Origin: Daphnia pulex | Taxonomy: Eukaryota > Arthropoda > Branchiopoda > Diplostraca > Daphniidae | Assembly (NCBI RefSeq): GCF_021134715.1 | Contig: NC_060019.1 | Coordinates: 1,674,001-1,738,000, forward strand | DNA: 64,000 nucleotides | Direction of reading: 5' to 3' | Shown here: piece after piece, positions 1 through 12,829 of the stretch | How positions within the stretch are numbered: the first letter of the stretch is position 1 | How the letters are laid out: each line of letters starts with the position of its first letter | Program-made: the position numbers and the translations under genes | The notes under the pieces: generated by a model | Databases searched by the model: none | Told to the model about the DNA's origin: nothing | Seen by the model: only the letters and a program-made list of their open reading frames with translations

Positions 1-78
1 TGATGGCTTTGAAACTGTAATGAAAAACCAATTAGAAAGTGGCAGCACAAATGAGGAAATTTCTTCTTATGAACGTAC

Positions 79-1228
79 CCAGATATCACATTTCCCAGGG
101 AAGTAACATTCTGGTATACGGCCAGCGTACAGGAGGGCTCCCAGAATGTAGAGCGCTCCCATCAGAATCAGCCATCCGAGAGAGGCGTAAGAAACGGCGT
201 TTACCCAACCTTCCATAACAGCGTAATGAATGGCTGGAATGGCACCACTCAAGCCAAAAGCGATGAAAATCCCTGTTGCAAAAAAATAAACATCGTAAAT
301 ATCGATCAAACAAGTGAAACATGCCAAAAATGGGCAGTACCTGCTCTGAAGGGTCGGTATTTAGGTTCGCCAAATTTATCCAACATGGAAGTTATAATGG
401 CACCGAGACCCAAAACGGTGGCCACAGTCAGGTAAATGACTTTTGGTTGATATTGGCAGTAGAAGGTGTAGTAGAGCCATGGAACCAACGATCCCAGGAT
501 GAGGAATGATATCCCAACGTAATCCAACTTTGAAAAGAGTTTGCCCACAAATTCAGAATGGCAATGCACAGTGTGATAAGTGCAAGACAATCCTAAACAC
601 AGGATGGCTCCGGCGAAGAAAGCAGCAAAAACCAATCGTTCTTCCGTTTGAAGTTCAGACCATATCAGCGTGTAGACGGCCAGACTGACAAATGCGACAC
701 AGCCAATGAGATGGGTCCAAATGTTGCCAGTTTCAGTATGGATTCTGAACAGCGATTGAAAGCATGCTGTAAAGGATGGCAGTGGCGGTCTGTGGCCCCA
801 AATCAGGTAATCATTGTCTTGAAGCCAGTGAGGCAAAGCCTGAAAGTGGCAAACTTTCCAAGATGCTTCTATCACTTTGCGGCAAATATCTCCAGCTTGT
901 TCTGCCACAGCACCAGCTCCAGCAGCCATGTCGGAACTAAACTCTGCAGCAGCATGGAATCCATCTTCCAGCTGTAACGGAAAAATGAGGTTATACACAT
1001 ACTTTCCTTTCAGGCACGAGAGTTTGCCAAAGTACTCACCATTCTTTTGGCAGAGGGCAGATCAGTAGGCATGCAGTCAGTAAGCTCTTTTGTTGACTCT
1101 ATAATCCTTTTCACTAGGTCTGTTTTCACATCATCTTCACTACTTTCTACTTCTTGTTCCTCTTCTTCTTGGACGTTTCTTCGCAACCTAAGCCCGTCAT
1201 CCCACTCTTGGCTGTTGGCAGACTCCAT
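79..1228 (-). CDS. AdipoR: Adiponectin receptor (PAQR family), 3' end outside window
   Basis: Seven-transmembrane receptor of the PAQR family; family members act in the plasma membrane as adiponectin-type receptors with hydrolase-like activity on ceramides. Three exons are read: 1040-1228 (start codon at 1228), 341-971 and 79-272, joined by two 68-bp GT-AG introns with matching phase. About 338 residues are present. The acidic N-terminal tail (residues 1-63) is followed by the conserved segment with LFRIHTETGNIWTHL, then CTYHTVHCHSE (first zinc-binding His near residue 196), KLDYVGIS and GSLVPWLYY. The last read exon ends FFPGKCDIW-like (YFPGKCDIW), exactly where human AdipoR continues with its final HxxxH motif, so that exon lies left of base 1. 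A CCAG just 5' of the start suggests a 5'UTR intron. Family assignment is secure; ligand is unknown. Confidence 0.95.
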
Positions 1229-1613
1229 TTTTCAGATATTCTGGAATTATTTAGGTCCCAACGACTCGGTTTCCGAGCGGAAAAACGCAACTAGAAAAAG
1301 CAAAACGAAAAGATGACGATTGTTGAGCTTAACAAAGACATTCAAACACAGGCCACACAATTTTTTAAGTAGAAAACATTTTACATACCGACGAAAAAAG
1401 ATAACGAGTGAACCGCTTTGAAGTGTATGCCTATATTGGAAATCAAACACACGAGAACAAAGGACGAGCCGTGAAATGCTTTTCGATTGTCAAGTTTCAC
1501 TTGCAACGAGCGAAAAAAAGGACGACTTTATTCGTTGCTCACTACTGGCCTTTTGCTTTTCAGCTGGATGGGTTTCGACGTATACAAGACACAACACTAG
1601 TCAGGGACGATTG

Positions 1614-1624
1614 CAGCGCCATCT
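1614..1624 (-). promoter_or_regulatory. Candidate CTCF-like site
   Basis: The minus strand reads AGATGGCGCTG, which matches the core known for insect CTCF (AGRTGGCGC). It lies about 390 bp upstream of the adiponectin receptor start. Single short words of this kind occur by chance; this is a motif match only. Confidence 0.25.
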
Positions 1625-4600
1625 ATGGAACCAGCTGTTGGCTGATTGGCTGGCGGTCACGTGACCCAGATAAAATTCCATCGTTTCATTGTCTCTCTCT
1701 TGATCGGATTACAGATTGGATGGCCCAGCCTTTTTATATAAATCGGTACAAAAAGTGCTCTCTTATCATTTACGTCGAATTGTTGTGTTCCTATCTTTAT
1801 ATGACGGCCGCATTTCTATTCGAGAAAATCTATACTAGATTATATCGATTACTTACGTCAATAATGGAATTGAAATTTTTGCTTTCAAATTTTCAACGCG
1901 TTTCCCTCGAGCAGTGGCTCGACACAAATGTAATTACTGTTCTATATATCAAGCCGATACCAGCAACTTCCACCGCGAGGACTTTTAGATTTTTATTTTT
2001 TTATTTTAATAATTGGCATTGTTCTGCGAATTCCGCCGTGACGTCGCCGCTTCACAATATGCCCGACGCTGAATCATTTCAAGGCTCCTACGTCTCATGG
2101 CGGCCAGTGTTGTCTCGATACTTTTTCATAATAGTCACGTGGCAGGTACCTGTGACGTACATTTCTCTTTTTTTTCCTGTAAAAAAAACGAGAGAAAGAG
2201 AAGCTTTACGAGTGCCATATGTGTTTGTTTTGGGGGGGAAGCAGCTTTTCATCCAATGAAAAAAGATACAAAAGAAACAAGGCCATTTTCACATTCAAGA
2301 AGATGTTTTTCATGCCTTTCTCTATTTTAAAACCGATTCTCACGAGCTTTTATCGAGTCGTGTGGGCACATCAGAAGATGCTGACTGAGCTTTGACCGAG
2401 TTATAAGTTTGTGTCTGATTGTTTGAACTAGAGCGACGACAACGCTCGTCGTGTAGACACACGACATGGACAAATAATGAGATTATGTGACTAAACAATG
2501 GGCCCTGATATCGTTCATCATCACGTCTAATCGAGAGAGAAAATAAAAAAAGAAAAGGCTTCCAAAAATATTTCAACAAATCGGTTGTGACTATTCTGCG
2601 CGGGCCAGTGGCTTTTATCGATCCGTCGAACGCGGCGCACAGCTGTTTTCTCCGAGCTTTTTATTCCGTTCTCGTGTGTTGGGGCTTTCGCTGCTGCTAG
2701 TTCACGTTCCTTTTTTTTTCATTTTCTAACGCCGCCAACGCACACGTGATGAAGACCATAGAGTTACGGATGAAAGGCGATGGGAGGGAGACGAAAAAAA
2801 TGGGGGTAGAACCACGGCTGACACACAATTTCCTTCAGGGAACGGCCTCATTATATCCTGCCTTCGCTTTTTTTTTTTCGTGATGGCAGTCCTATATAGT
2901 TGGCTCCGGCCTTATCTTTCCTACATTCGTGGGGGACCTATGTAAGTGTGTGTGGGGGGAAAAGCAAGAAGAAGGTTCAAGTGTCAATATTATCCCTCCG
3001 CTTCTCTCTCGTCTTGGCCAGTTATTTACTGCACACCGATCGAGACGTCAAAGAATTGAGCGTATGTGTAGGTGGCACACGCGCGTAGGAGGGTAGAAAA
3101 TAACTGGAATTAACGTCCGTCTATATTTTCACTAGATGAAATGACATTGCTCCTCATTTTACAAATACGAAGGTGCGATGGATAGATTTTGAGGTTTCCT
3201 GGTCGACTCGTGTCATTTCCTCGTACGGCGCACCGATCCATCGCTATCGATTCCGGACCTTTTGTGTCCGCGATCCTGAAAAAGAAAAAAAAAATCTTTA
3301 TTTTATCTTATGTTGCACGAGGATCAGAGTTGTATTGTATTTGACCTTGTTGAGGTTATACAGAAGATGCCGCCTGGGGCACTCACGCCCAATCGATTTA
3401 TCGAATGAACTCTCTTGAAATTCTCTTTGAACTGATAACACAAATATTATTTTTAGTGGATCACAGCTAGACAGGATCACAAGTAAAAAGAGAATTCTAA
3501 AAATGCATTCGGGTTTCAAGTCACGCGTGATCTTGACATACGTCCATATAGCTGCGTATTACTGTGTGTGTGACTAGACCCCCCCTAGCACCACCCCAAA
3601 TGAATCTGTGTCAGTATGATAATCACGCCCCGGGACGAGTTTGACCTGTTTCTGCAAATCGCTCACGATCTTTCCATCAAACACACACACACACAGTTTA
3701 TGAGAGCAAACATGAAATATCCCGTTGCGACCAGCATGATGGCTGGCGTTTATTTTTATTTGGACGTCAAGGTCGTAAGCAATTTCAGCACGAAAACTGA
3801 TAGATATTCGAGGCTAGATGATTGCAGCACTATAGCTCATTGCTGCCCTTGACTTGAACGAATCGGAAAGATTTTAAAAGCGGACAGGGGGGGGGGTATT
3901 ACTGTTGAGCAAAATCGATGGGTTGCGGTTTCCATAGTTAAAGAAGAAATTCCTTTTTTCTTTATTTTCCCGGAACCCCTTTTGTTTATTTTACGAGGCT
4001 ATATACAACTTGCAACGATCGAAAGAGATTTTTGTTCAAAAAGGAAGTTTGCGGGAATAAGAGTTTGTTGGTTGCGGTGCGCCGGCCCGGTGCTATACTA
4101 TACACTCTCAGTTTGGTCGGCCGTGAATTTCCTTTGTTTCCCTCCCCCCCACAGCTCCAACCTTCTTTTTTGGGGGATTTTTTTGAGCGTGGGCCAAATT
4201 TTCGGAAAAGCAAAAGACGAAAAACTTACCACGATGAGTAGTTTTGACATGAATATACATCATCTGGCGTTTGGTTCCGGCTCGGGTCATTCAATCAATG
4301 CTGCCCTGTCACCGATGTGTATACTGTAAACAAATAACCGCAGTCGACGCCGACATCTATCGTAGTAAATGAAACAGGAATGGCGGTTATAATACATCCG
4401 TAATCGAAACCACAATTAGGACACAACCGGAAAGTCTCATTCTTCCGGTTGCGTAATGTTAGTATAAGCAAATGTACGTAGTAAACATTTCCACATATCA
4501 ATAAAATTAATCAGTTTTGGCTTGGGTTCTAAATTTCTAAATATTGGGTGTATAGAATACTTTCCAGCCAATCGATTCTCATGTTACAATGACGACGCAT

Positions 4601-7051
4601 CCGAACGAGGGGGCGTCGTACGGCCGTTTTAACGCCTTGGCTTTTTTTTCTATCTCTCGACGTTACGCAATTCCCGCCGGACGAACTGGACTGGAGTTTT
4701 TGGAGAATTTCCAAACCAGTTGATCTTGATCGTTAAAAGATTACGTCCAGTTTCCCCTGCAGGCTCGGAAGATGACCCATGTTGCTAGGCTAGAATCAAA
4801 AAGAAAAATAATCATTTTTTAAAATAAATATGGATTGATTTAAACGTTATCATCACACAGGGCTGGTCGTGATTGCAGCTCAAGCAACGAGCTAGACGTT
4901 TGAAAGTCAAGAAGCCTTTAATAACACATCAAAGCAAAAGCAGATAGTGCTGCTGCTCACTTGAAACAACTTAAAAATATCAAGTCAATAACCCACTATT
5001 TGATTTGCAGTTTAACGTAATTGAGAGTGTGCTTCAAGACCACTTTTGAAGAGTTTAATGAAGCACTGGCAGTCAAAATTCACAAGTTAAACCAAAAGAA
5101 GTTGGCAAGTTGTCATTTTTGGCTCCATTCCAGTTTCTATAAAGTACTGGCCACATGCTGCCAACTATCATCCCTTAACTACACAAGAAGTTCCACGGGT
5201 ACATTGCAAAAAAGAAAAGTCTACATATGGTGTCACTAATTGACCATGAGAATGCTTCAAGTCAAGGGTTACGTTCCAATTTTTCATTACATTTTTGTCT
5301 CTCGAAATATATACTTATTTGGATTCGTGGAAAAAAGTCTACCAACATCAAAAACTGATTTTCTCGCTTATCTAGTTGTTGACTCTATGGCCTTTAGTCC
5401 TCGAGGGACGCAAACTACTTTGAACCGGCTGTGACAAACTTTTTTCAAGCAGTTTATATAACAACGGGAAATGTATAACTCTAAAATTAACAGAAGCCCA
5501 CAGGTTCATTGATCGGCACGGACTGCACGATCCACATTAGAAGAAAAAAACAACAACTTAAAATTGATTAATTTTGTTTTTCCTAATTTGCAATTCGGCT
5601 GCAAACGACAAATTTCACCAATCTGTCAAATTGAACAGCATTGCATGATTTTCTCTAAAATGAAATCTAATTTTTTTATTTGCGGTTTTTTGAAATCAGA
5701 TTAAAAATTTCAAAAAAAAGTCAATCAGCGAAAAGGTTCGAACCTTGTGATCTAGCAAAGTTTGCAAATCTATATTTACCATAACGTTTGGAATCCTTAG
5801 CAAAACGCGCCAGTTTTTGGCCACGTTCCAAACATTTCATTCGGGGAGCCTGAGTGTCCAGCACCCGAACGTAAATGGACAAGGAATAATTAATGATTAG
5901 AGTCCCACGCCCGTGGTCATTAATTCTCGTCTGCCGTTTAGCTCGAACGCAATCATTTTTCTGTCTCAATTTGAGGAGTTTAACCCGTCGCTATTTATTT
6001 ATTACATTAGATTGAGGGAGAAAGGACAAGGTTCTAGTTTTCTGGTCATGATTGAGTAATAAGTTTTGAAATCCTTCACAGTTACGATTTGATCGACTTG
6101 TTTCGTGCAAAGTCCCGTTAGATTTTCTGAATAATTAAACGAACGAATAATACTCACGCCATCTGTACTGGATCACGGTCATCACACATTAGGACACCAA
6201 TCTAATCTCTGTCGAAAGCGACAGTTAGAAATAGGAGCGCAACGATTTCGTTCGTAATCTATCGCCCAGCAGATTTTTGGTCAAACTGCTTATTATTCTC
6301 ATGGGGAAGAGATTAACTGGGCTGGGCCAGAGGCAGGTTCATTGATCAGCTGACCGTTCTGGTCGGGAGGTTTTTCATTCATGCTTTGCTTTCGTGGCCC
6401 CGTGTGAATGAAGGTTCATGGAGGACTTTATATATCGATCGACACAAGACTCGACTGGATCTACTCCTGGATCCTGGCTCGTGATGAGGTATATAGTGCT
6501 GGACTGGATACTCCAAGAAAGAGTTAGTCATCGGCTAAGCTGCTGGATTGTGGCATTGAATTGGTCGGAAGTTGAAAGTGATAATAAATAATCCTTTAGA
6601 AATCAAGTTGAATAGGTTTTATTCTGAAATAGCCAAGACAAGATTGCGTGATGAAAGGTTTTCTTTGTTACCCAAGTTATTTTAGATGAAATGAAAAGCT
6701 CTATCAAAGTTAACTTGCTCAATATTAACGAAGTACATAAGCAACGCCGATGCAGATGGCCACATTTCGTGTGAAATTGCACAGCTGGTTGGAGATTTCT
6801 CTTTCCTTGATTCATTGCATTAACTGCACGCTAAGTGGCAAGTATTTTTCAAGACGAATACAGCGCCTCGTACAGCGCAAATTGAGCTTTTACTATTTCT
6901 GAATGACGAAATGTTGCCAAATTAGTTAATTGCCTAAACGAGGAATAAATAGCCTGAGATATCAATGACGTCACTGGCCACTCTCTCCCCGACAACAATC
7001 ACGTTTTAAAAAGTTTTAGGCGAGCAGAGCGTGAGTCGATAGTTCGTTGCG

Positions 7052-7065
7052 CTGCCATCTAGTGT
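7052..7065 (-). promoter_or_regulatory. Candidate CTCF-like site upstream of the pseudoprotease cluster
   Basis: The minus strand reads ACACTAGATGGCAG, which fits the CTCF consensus CCASYAGRKGGCR at all but its first base. It sits about 310 bp before the first pseudoprotease gene, where a domain boundary would be plausible. Motif match only. Confidence 0.25.
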
Positions 7066-7374
7066 CGCAGTAAAAAACAGCTTCGAGTAACAAATAATCC
7101 GCAAATAATTCAAAATGCTGTTTTGAATCTGTTTTGCACAGGGAAATAATTATTTGAAAGAAATTGTCAAACCATACTAATGCAATGCATTAAAAACATT
7201 GACGTCACAGCATTTTAAACTGTACCTGAAATATTCATTATGGAGATCCAGACATGGTCGATTGGTCAAACCTCAAACGTAATCATTGGTAGTCGGGCCG
7301 TATGTCGTCGATATTATCATTTCGTCTAAGAAAAGTAAATAAAAAACAGATTAACATTAGGTCAGTTGGTAATC

Positions 7375-8550
7375 ATGAATCGTGCCGTGCTCTACGTTCT
7401 AATTGTCTTGGTTGCACCAGGTATATTTTACTTCATCATACCTTAATAATGTTACTTAAAATTCATAAACTTGAAGCGGCGTTGATAAGTGATGATGTTG
7501 GTCGCATCTCTAATGGATTTGATGGTAGTCCCGCTGTAATTGTCCCCGCCGAAAAATATCCCTTCATAGTTTCGGTAAACGATAAATGCTGTACAAAAAT
7601 CACTAATACAAACTAACGATTAAAATTTATTAGGTGACGCTTAATGATGTCCACATTTGTGGAGGCTTCATCTACAATTCTCGATTTATCGTTACAGCAG
7701 CTTCTTGTGTCTTCAAGTGAGAAAACTATAATTTGAATATTTTTAATACAAACCTTTAATTGATTGATTCTTTTAATAATCTGAATTGTTTTACTTCTAG
7801 TAAAACAACAGCTCAAATTCAGATAACGGTGGGTCAATTGTCCCTGATCCTTCCAGATCCTGGAGAGATGCGCCTTCAAGTTAGGGCGATTTATGTTCAC
7901 GAAAATTTCGACAATATCACTAAAGTCAACGACATAGCTATGCTTGAGGTTTAATTGTTGCGATGTATCTGACTAACAATTTTGGTTAAAATTTTTTTCC
8001 TGTTTTGAGAAGACATCCCAGACGATAGAATTCAATGCAAATGTCAATTTTACGTATTACGACACTGTTGGTGGTCCTCTTGCCATTGTTAGTGGATGGG
8101 GTGCAGTTGACGTAATTTATTTGTTAAATATTATTTAGATTTAGTAAGTACGGCTATATCTTGTCTTATTAAGCTAGGAATCAAAAGTGGTGTCCTCCAA
8201 ACTAAGAGAAGCTATAGTATATGCGCCTATCAACTGTGATTTGTTTCCTGCTGACGTCTACGATCCAAACATCATGTTCTGCTGGGGGAGGAGTGGTATT
8301 AATAGATTCAAGATATTGTTTCAAAATTATAACATGAAAATTGTGGGCTTGAATTGCAGAGTATGACAATGGTATACGTCCTTGTCAGTATGACGAAGGT
8401 TCACCACTGTTTAAGCCCACAACAATCCTCGTTATGGGAATCGTCTCTAAAAATTTGGGGTGTGGTGATAGCGAAATCTACGAAACCATCTACACTCGGC
8501 TAGTGGTTTACTACTATTGGATGCTCAAGACAGGCGGTCCTCAACCTTAA
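7375..8550 (+). CDS. Serine protease homolog SPH1 (catalytically dead trypsin fold)
   Basis: Secreted chymotrypsin-fold protein of 260 residues. Seven exons: 7375-7420, 7477-7574, 7634-7716, 7801-7948, 8013-8111, 8178-8295, 8360-8550; all phases agree. Exon 1 encodes a signal peptide (MNRAVLYVLIVLVAP). An Arg-Ile activation-type site follows (GRISNG). The three usual disulfide pairs appear kept: CGGF with AASC, NCDLF with MFCW, and PCQYDEG with LGCGD. The GWG motif is present. The catalytic His is replaced by Ser (VTAASC instead of TAAHC), the Asp is kept (VNDIAML), and the GDSGGP motif reads YDEGSP so the nucleophile Ser is Glu. It therefore cannot be a normal protease. Non-catalytic homologs in arthropods act as cofactors or binding proteins in immune cascades; the role here is unknown. 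Confidence 0.88.
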
Positions 8551-9129
8551 AATCGAATAAAATTCGTCTACAAATGAAATTAATTGAAAATCATGATGTA
8601 ACCATTTAATCGCATTTAACCACAGCACTAAATAAACCATAAATGTGATTGAAAACTTTACCATAGAATCAGTGTCTTTCATGAATAAATCACATGGATT
8701 TCTTTTGAAATTCAAGAACAATAATTCAGCATAAAGTTAAGAAAGTTCAAAGAATAATAATGCATTCACTTGTACTATATGTCATATTGATTACCGCGAG
8801 CAGCAAAACTGTTTACATTTTTTTTAAATCATTCTTACCACAGGGAAAGTTCAAGGGAAAGTTGTCGTTTGAAGCAAATGAATACCCAAATCATTAGAAA
8901 TTGGCTTCACAGTTGTTTTTACTGTACCTGGAATATTTGTAATCGACATCTAAAAAAGTCGATTGGTGTAACACAATCTTGGGTAGTCCAACTGTATAAC
9001 GTCGTTATTATCGTTTTATCTAAAGAAGAGAAAATAAATAATAATAAAAAAAATATTATCACCTGCTGAACAGTTGCGATATGACATATGACGATTAAAT
9101 ATGTCCTATTAAAGATTCAGTTGAGAATC
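8551..9129. other. Spacer between SPH1 and SPH2
   Basis: The first part is the SPH1 3' region with AATAAA words near 8560 and 8630. The last 200 bp resemble the upstream region of SPH1 and probably hold the duplicated SPH2 promoter. No exon seen. Confidence 0.5.
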
Positions 9130-10298
9130 ATGAACCGTGTCGTGCTCTACGTTCTCATCGCATTTGCTGCACCAGGTATTTTTTTATTTCGCCATAATTT
9201 AAATTCCCCTATGCTAACATCAATCAACTTGAAGCGAGGTTGATAAGCGATGACGTTGGTCGTATCTCTAATGGATTTAACGGTGCTACGACTAGTGTTG
9301 TCGACGCCGAAAAATACCCTTTCATAGTTTCGGTAAACAATAAATGTTGAACAAACAACTCATACAAAGTAATGATTTAAATAATTATATAGGTGTCGTT
9401 GAATGACAACCACATTTGTGGAGGATTTATCTACAATTCTCGATTTATCGTTACAGCAGCCTCTTGTGTCTTTAAGTAAGAAAAATTATTTAATGACACT
9501 AATTGGTTTGATTACTTTAATAATCTGAAGTGTTTTACTTCTAGTAAAACCACAGCTCAAATTCAGGTGACGGTGGGTCAACTGTCCCTGATTCTTCCAG
9601 ATCCAGGAGAGATGCGCCTTCAAGTTAGAGCAATTTATGTTCACGAAAATTACGACAATATCACTAAAGTCAACGACATCGCTATGCTTGAGGTTTAATC
9701 GTTGCGATATATCTGACTAACAATTTTGTTTAATTTTTTTTTTTTTTAAGACATCCCAGACGATAGAATTCAATGCAAATGTCAATTTTACGTATTACGA
9801 CACTGTTGGTGATGGTCCTCTTGCCATTGTTAGTGGATGGGGTGCAGTTGACGTAATTAATTTGTTACATATTATTTAGACTTAGTAAGTACGGTGACCT
9901 TGTCTTATTAATCTAGGAATCAAAAGTTGTGTCTACCAAACTACGGGAAGCTCGTGTTTATCCGCCTATCAACTGTGATTTGTTTCCTGCTGACGTCTAC
10001 GATTCAAACTTCATGTTCTGCTGGGGGCAAAGCGGTAATAGTAGATGTAATATGTTACTATAAAATTACTACACTTAAATTGTGGGTGTAAATTACAGAG
10101 GATGACAATGGTATACGTCCATGTCAATACGACGAAGGTTCACCACTGTTTAAGCCAATCTCACCCACAACATATCTCGTTGTGGGTATCGTCTCCAAAA
10201 ATTTGGGGTGTGGTGACAGCGAAATCTTTGAAACCATCTACACTAGACTATCGGCTTACTACGGTTGGATGCTGAGAACTGGTGGTCCGCAACCTTAA
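9130..10298 (+). CDS. Serine protease homolog SPH2, tandem copy of SPH1
   Basis: 264 residues from seven exons: 9130-9175, 9235-9332, 9393-9475, 9545-9692, 9751-9852, 9917-10034, 10099-10298. Exon sizes match SPH1 except small differences in exons 5 and 7. Signal peptide MNRVVLYVLIAFAAP. Active-site changes are the same as in SPH1: VTAASC for the His region, VNDIAML with Asp kept, and CQYDEGSPLF in place of the nucleophile motif. It adds a Gly-Asp in the VGDGPLAIV loop and a longer stretch after the DEGSP motif. Sequence similarity extends into the upstream region (about 8920-9050 resembles 7210-7340), so promoter and gene were duplicated together. Function is not known. Confidence 0.88.
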
Positions 10299-10657
10299 AT
10301 CCCAATGAAATGCATGCATTAATTATCCTAATTGAAAATCAACCACATGAAGTAAACAATGACAATGTTTAAATGAAATTTCATCGAGCATCTTCAATTT
10401 GATTTGTTGTGTTGCTTGATAAGCTGGCAGCCAAAATGAAAAGGTCCATCACATTTCATACTGAATAATATCAGGGGTTTATACTTACCGCTATCAGTTC
10501 TGGCTCAGCGTCACAGCCATGATATTGCCTGGTCAAGGATAAAGACTGCACCTATGAAAAAGAAAGCAACAAGTTTTATTGTTGCACAGTAAGAATAACA
10601 AAAACCTTTGAGAATCAATTTAACAAAATAAGTAATAGAACTACTCGACGAGTAAAA
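10299..10657. other. Spacer between SPH2 and SPH3
   Basis: AT-rich spacer that should contain the SPH3 promoter. No exon or recognised repeat seen. Confidence 0.5.
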
Positions 10658-11739
10658 ATGCGGATATCGGCGGCTATTTCCTTTCTAATTGTCATCACGT
10701 CTCTAACACACGGTATAGTCCAAACTTAACTTCTATAAAATATTCAGTACTAATTAGATAATCTTATCTCCAGAATCGTTCGTTATTGCCACGGGTAAAA
10801 CTGTCAATGGGCGTATCACGGGCGGGACTCCGGCTGCGATTGGAGAGTTCCCTCACGTAGTGGCCATTAAAGTAGACAAAGAATTCCGTTGCGGCGGATT
10901 TATTTACAACGAACGGTGGGTAATCACGACTGCATCCTGCGTCTACGGATTCACAAATCTTTTGGACCGGGTGACAGTGGAAGCTGGTGTAGTATCGTTG
11001 GATTCCACCTCCGTACCGAGTCAACAACTTATTCGGATCGAGTCGTTCCACGTGTACGATTCTTACGACGAATCTCTTACGGGACCGCTGCACGATCTTG
11101 CCCTGATACAGGTTAACCAAAAACAACCTAACTTAACTTTACTGCACGACATTAAACCCTTATCATTTGTTTGCAGACAAATTCGCCTTTCATTTTCGAT
11201 TCGTACGTAAATTTTTCGTATTACGACGAATTGAGCCAAAATCCCGAACAATTAATTTTCACTGGATGGGGCAGTACCACAGGAGTAAATGAATATCATT
11301 AATTCATTATGGAAATTAGCCAACTAAATTTTGTTTAAATTTCTTCTATAGAATGGCGGTCTGTATTCAAACGAGTTGCAAAACGCAACGATTACCTTGA
11401 ATTATAATTCAACTATTTGTCAACTGGCTTACGAAATTTACAATGACGCTTACATGATCTGCACCGGAGGTAATGGTTTCTCAGTAGGTAAAGTAGAACA
11501 TACGAATCAAACCGGATTTACTTACCATAGATGAACTAGACCATGCAAGTCCATGTTACTATGACGAAGGATCGCCTTTGATGCAGAATGGATTTGTTGT
11601 TGGAGTCATGTCGAGGAATAAGGGCTGCGACGCAGCTGGAACGATTGAACCGACCATTTTCACACGGCTGTCACCTTACTACAATTGGATATCCACTACG
11701 GCTGGATTGCAACCAGTTTTATCCAATCTCTCCTTGTAA
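10658..11739 (+). CDS. Serine protease homolog SPH3 (catalytically dead trypsin fold)
   Basis: 275 residues in five exons: 10658-10712, 10774-11111, 11177-11284, 11352-11469, 11531-11739; phases agree. Signal peptide MRISAAISFLIVITSLTHG. Activation-type site VNGRITGGT. The His region reads VITTASCVY (His to Ser), the Asp is present in LHDLALIQ, and the nucleophile region reads CYYDEGSPLM (Ser to Glu). GWGSTTG is kept, as are the cysteine pairs. It has fewer introns than SPH1/2: their exons 2-4 correspond to one exon here, so this is a separate branch of the family. A decayed relative lies at 43595-44120. Likely extracellular; partner or substrate unknown. Confidence 0.87.
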
Positions 11740-12056
11740 AAAGTGACCCTAAAAAAACATTCGAAAAATAATAATAAAACCAAGATTAATCCGACATTTT
11801 CTCATTTGATTTTAAAATATCCCGCTTTCTTACTCGCGTGAGTCGTGACGCACGAGTTCCCCGCTAGATGCAGTCAGCCTGATCGTTATCATCGTTATCA
11901 TCGCTACTATCTCGCGAAACATACGTAAAGGCTGACATCAAATTGCTTGTGGCATAATCTAAAAGTTCAACTAGGACAAATTCAACAGTTTAAATAGCTG
12001 ATAGTTGCTCTTGATTCAAAGTTGGAGAGTTTGGTTTTAAATCAGCCGCCGTGAAA

Positions 12057-12829
12057 ATGAAACTGAGCACTATACCATTCCCATTTTTCTCTGCTGTATT
12101 CTACACAACGCTACGCAAATATCTCAATTAAACCGGGTTTTTTAATGTTAATGCCGTAATTATACAGGAGGAATTGAAAAAATAATATTGTGTGATGACA
12201 CGAATTTTAAAATGAATAAAAAATGAATGAGAATAGAATTTTTAAATTTTCTTACTTGATTGGCGCTTTCCTTAGACGTCTCCACCTATCGAATTTAGCA
12301 CCAACGTCAACTTTATCCCGCACAGTGAGGCGAAAGAAGCTCTTTCCGACAATGGCACCTTCATTGGACGATGAGTCACTTTTATAACTTGAAAACAATT
12401 AAAATTTGTTTTTATTTTTAAAATTAAAATGTCCATAATTACAGGAAGGTGGTTTAGTGATTGCCGGGCTGCGTTCCATTCAAGTTTCATTCGGAACAGA
12501 CTGCAGAGATTACGGCGCGGATCAGTTTTACTCAGCTTACATGATCTTCGCTAGAGGCTGTAAGTTAAAAAAGAAGTAAACTTTAATTGTATAGCATTAT
12601 AGGTAATCTGATTTCTTGAATAATACAGTCACTAGATACTGGAAGCCCCTGCCATTGCGACGAAGGTTCGCCTTTGGTGCAAAACAAAAACATCAGTGGA
12701 ACAGTGGGAGTGGTTGGAATCATGTCCAAGAATGCCAGTTGTGGAAACAATTTTCAACCAACCATTTACACCCGAATGTCTCCCTATTACCCTTGGTTCA
12801 ATAAGCTTGCCGGAGAACAGCCTACATAG
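12057..12829 (+). pseudogene. SPH4, decayed paralog of SPH6
   Basis: The signal exon (12057 onward, MKLSTIPFPFFSAVF) closely matches the first exon of SPH6 at 44419, but about nine bases are missing at its 3' end, removing the splice donor. The second exon begins recognisably near 12167 and then degenerates; exons for the N-terminal half of the protease fold are gone. Remnants of later exons remain: about 12270-12380 (IEFSTNVNF), 12445-12560 (EGGLVIAGLRS, AYMIFARG) and 12629-12829 (CHCDEGSPLVQN to the stop). The family-specific DEGSP motif is present. The 3' exons are still open, so decay may have begun at the 5' end. Confidence 0.75.

Larger units (their letters stand above)
1229..7374. other. 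AT-rich spacer
   Basis: About 6 kb between the divergent adiponectin receptor and pseudoprotease genes. I see no convincing exon on either strand. It presumably holds both promoters. Visible items are a TATA-like TTTATATAAAT-type run near 1730, TATA-like runs near 6428 and 6489, a short CA repeat near 3680 and two CTCF-like words (1614-1624 and 7052-7065). A stop-free stretch at 1408-2259 on the plus strand does not look like protein. Confidence 0.6.

Noticed and set aside
1408..2259. 283-codon open frame on the plus strand
   Set aside because: It overlaps the expected promoter of the adiponectin receptor, has an AT-driven composition rich in F, I, Y, S and R, contains no recognisable domain, and includes runs such as those encoded by T tracts. 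The length is notable but looks like chance.
3679..3700. CA dinucleotide run, and TG runs near 15763 and 17620
   Set aside because: These are short ordinary microsatellites with no further signal.
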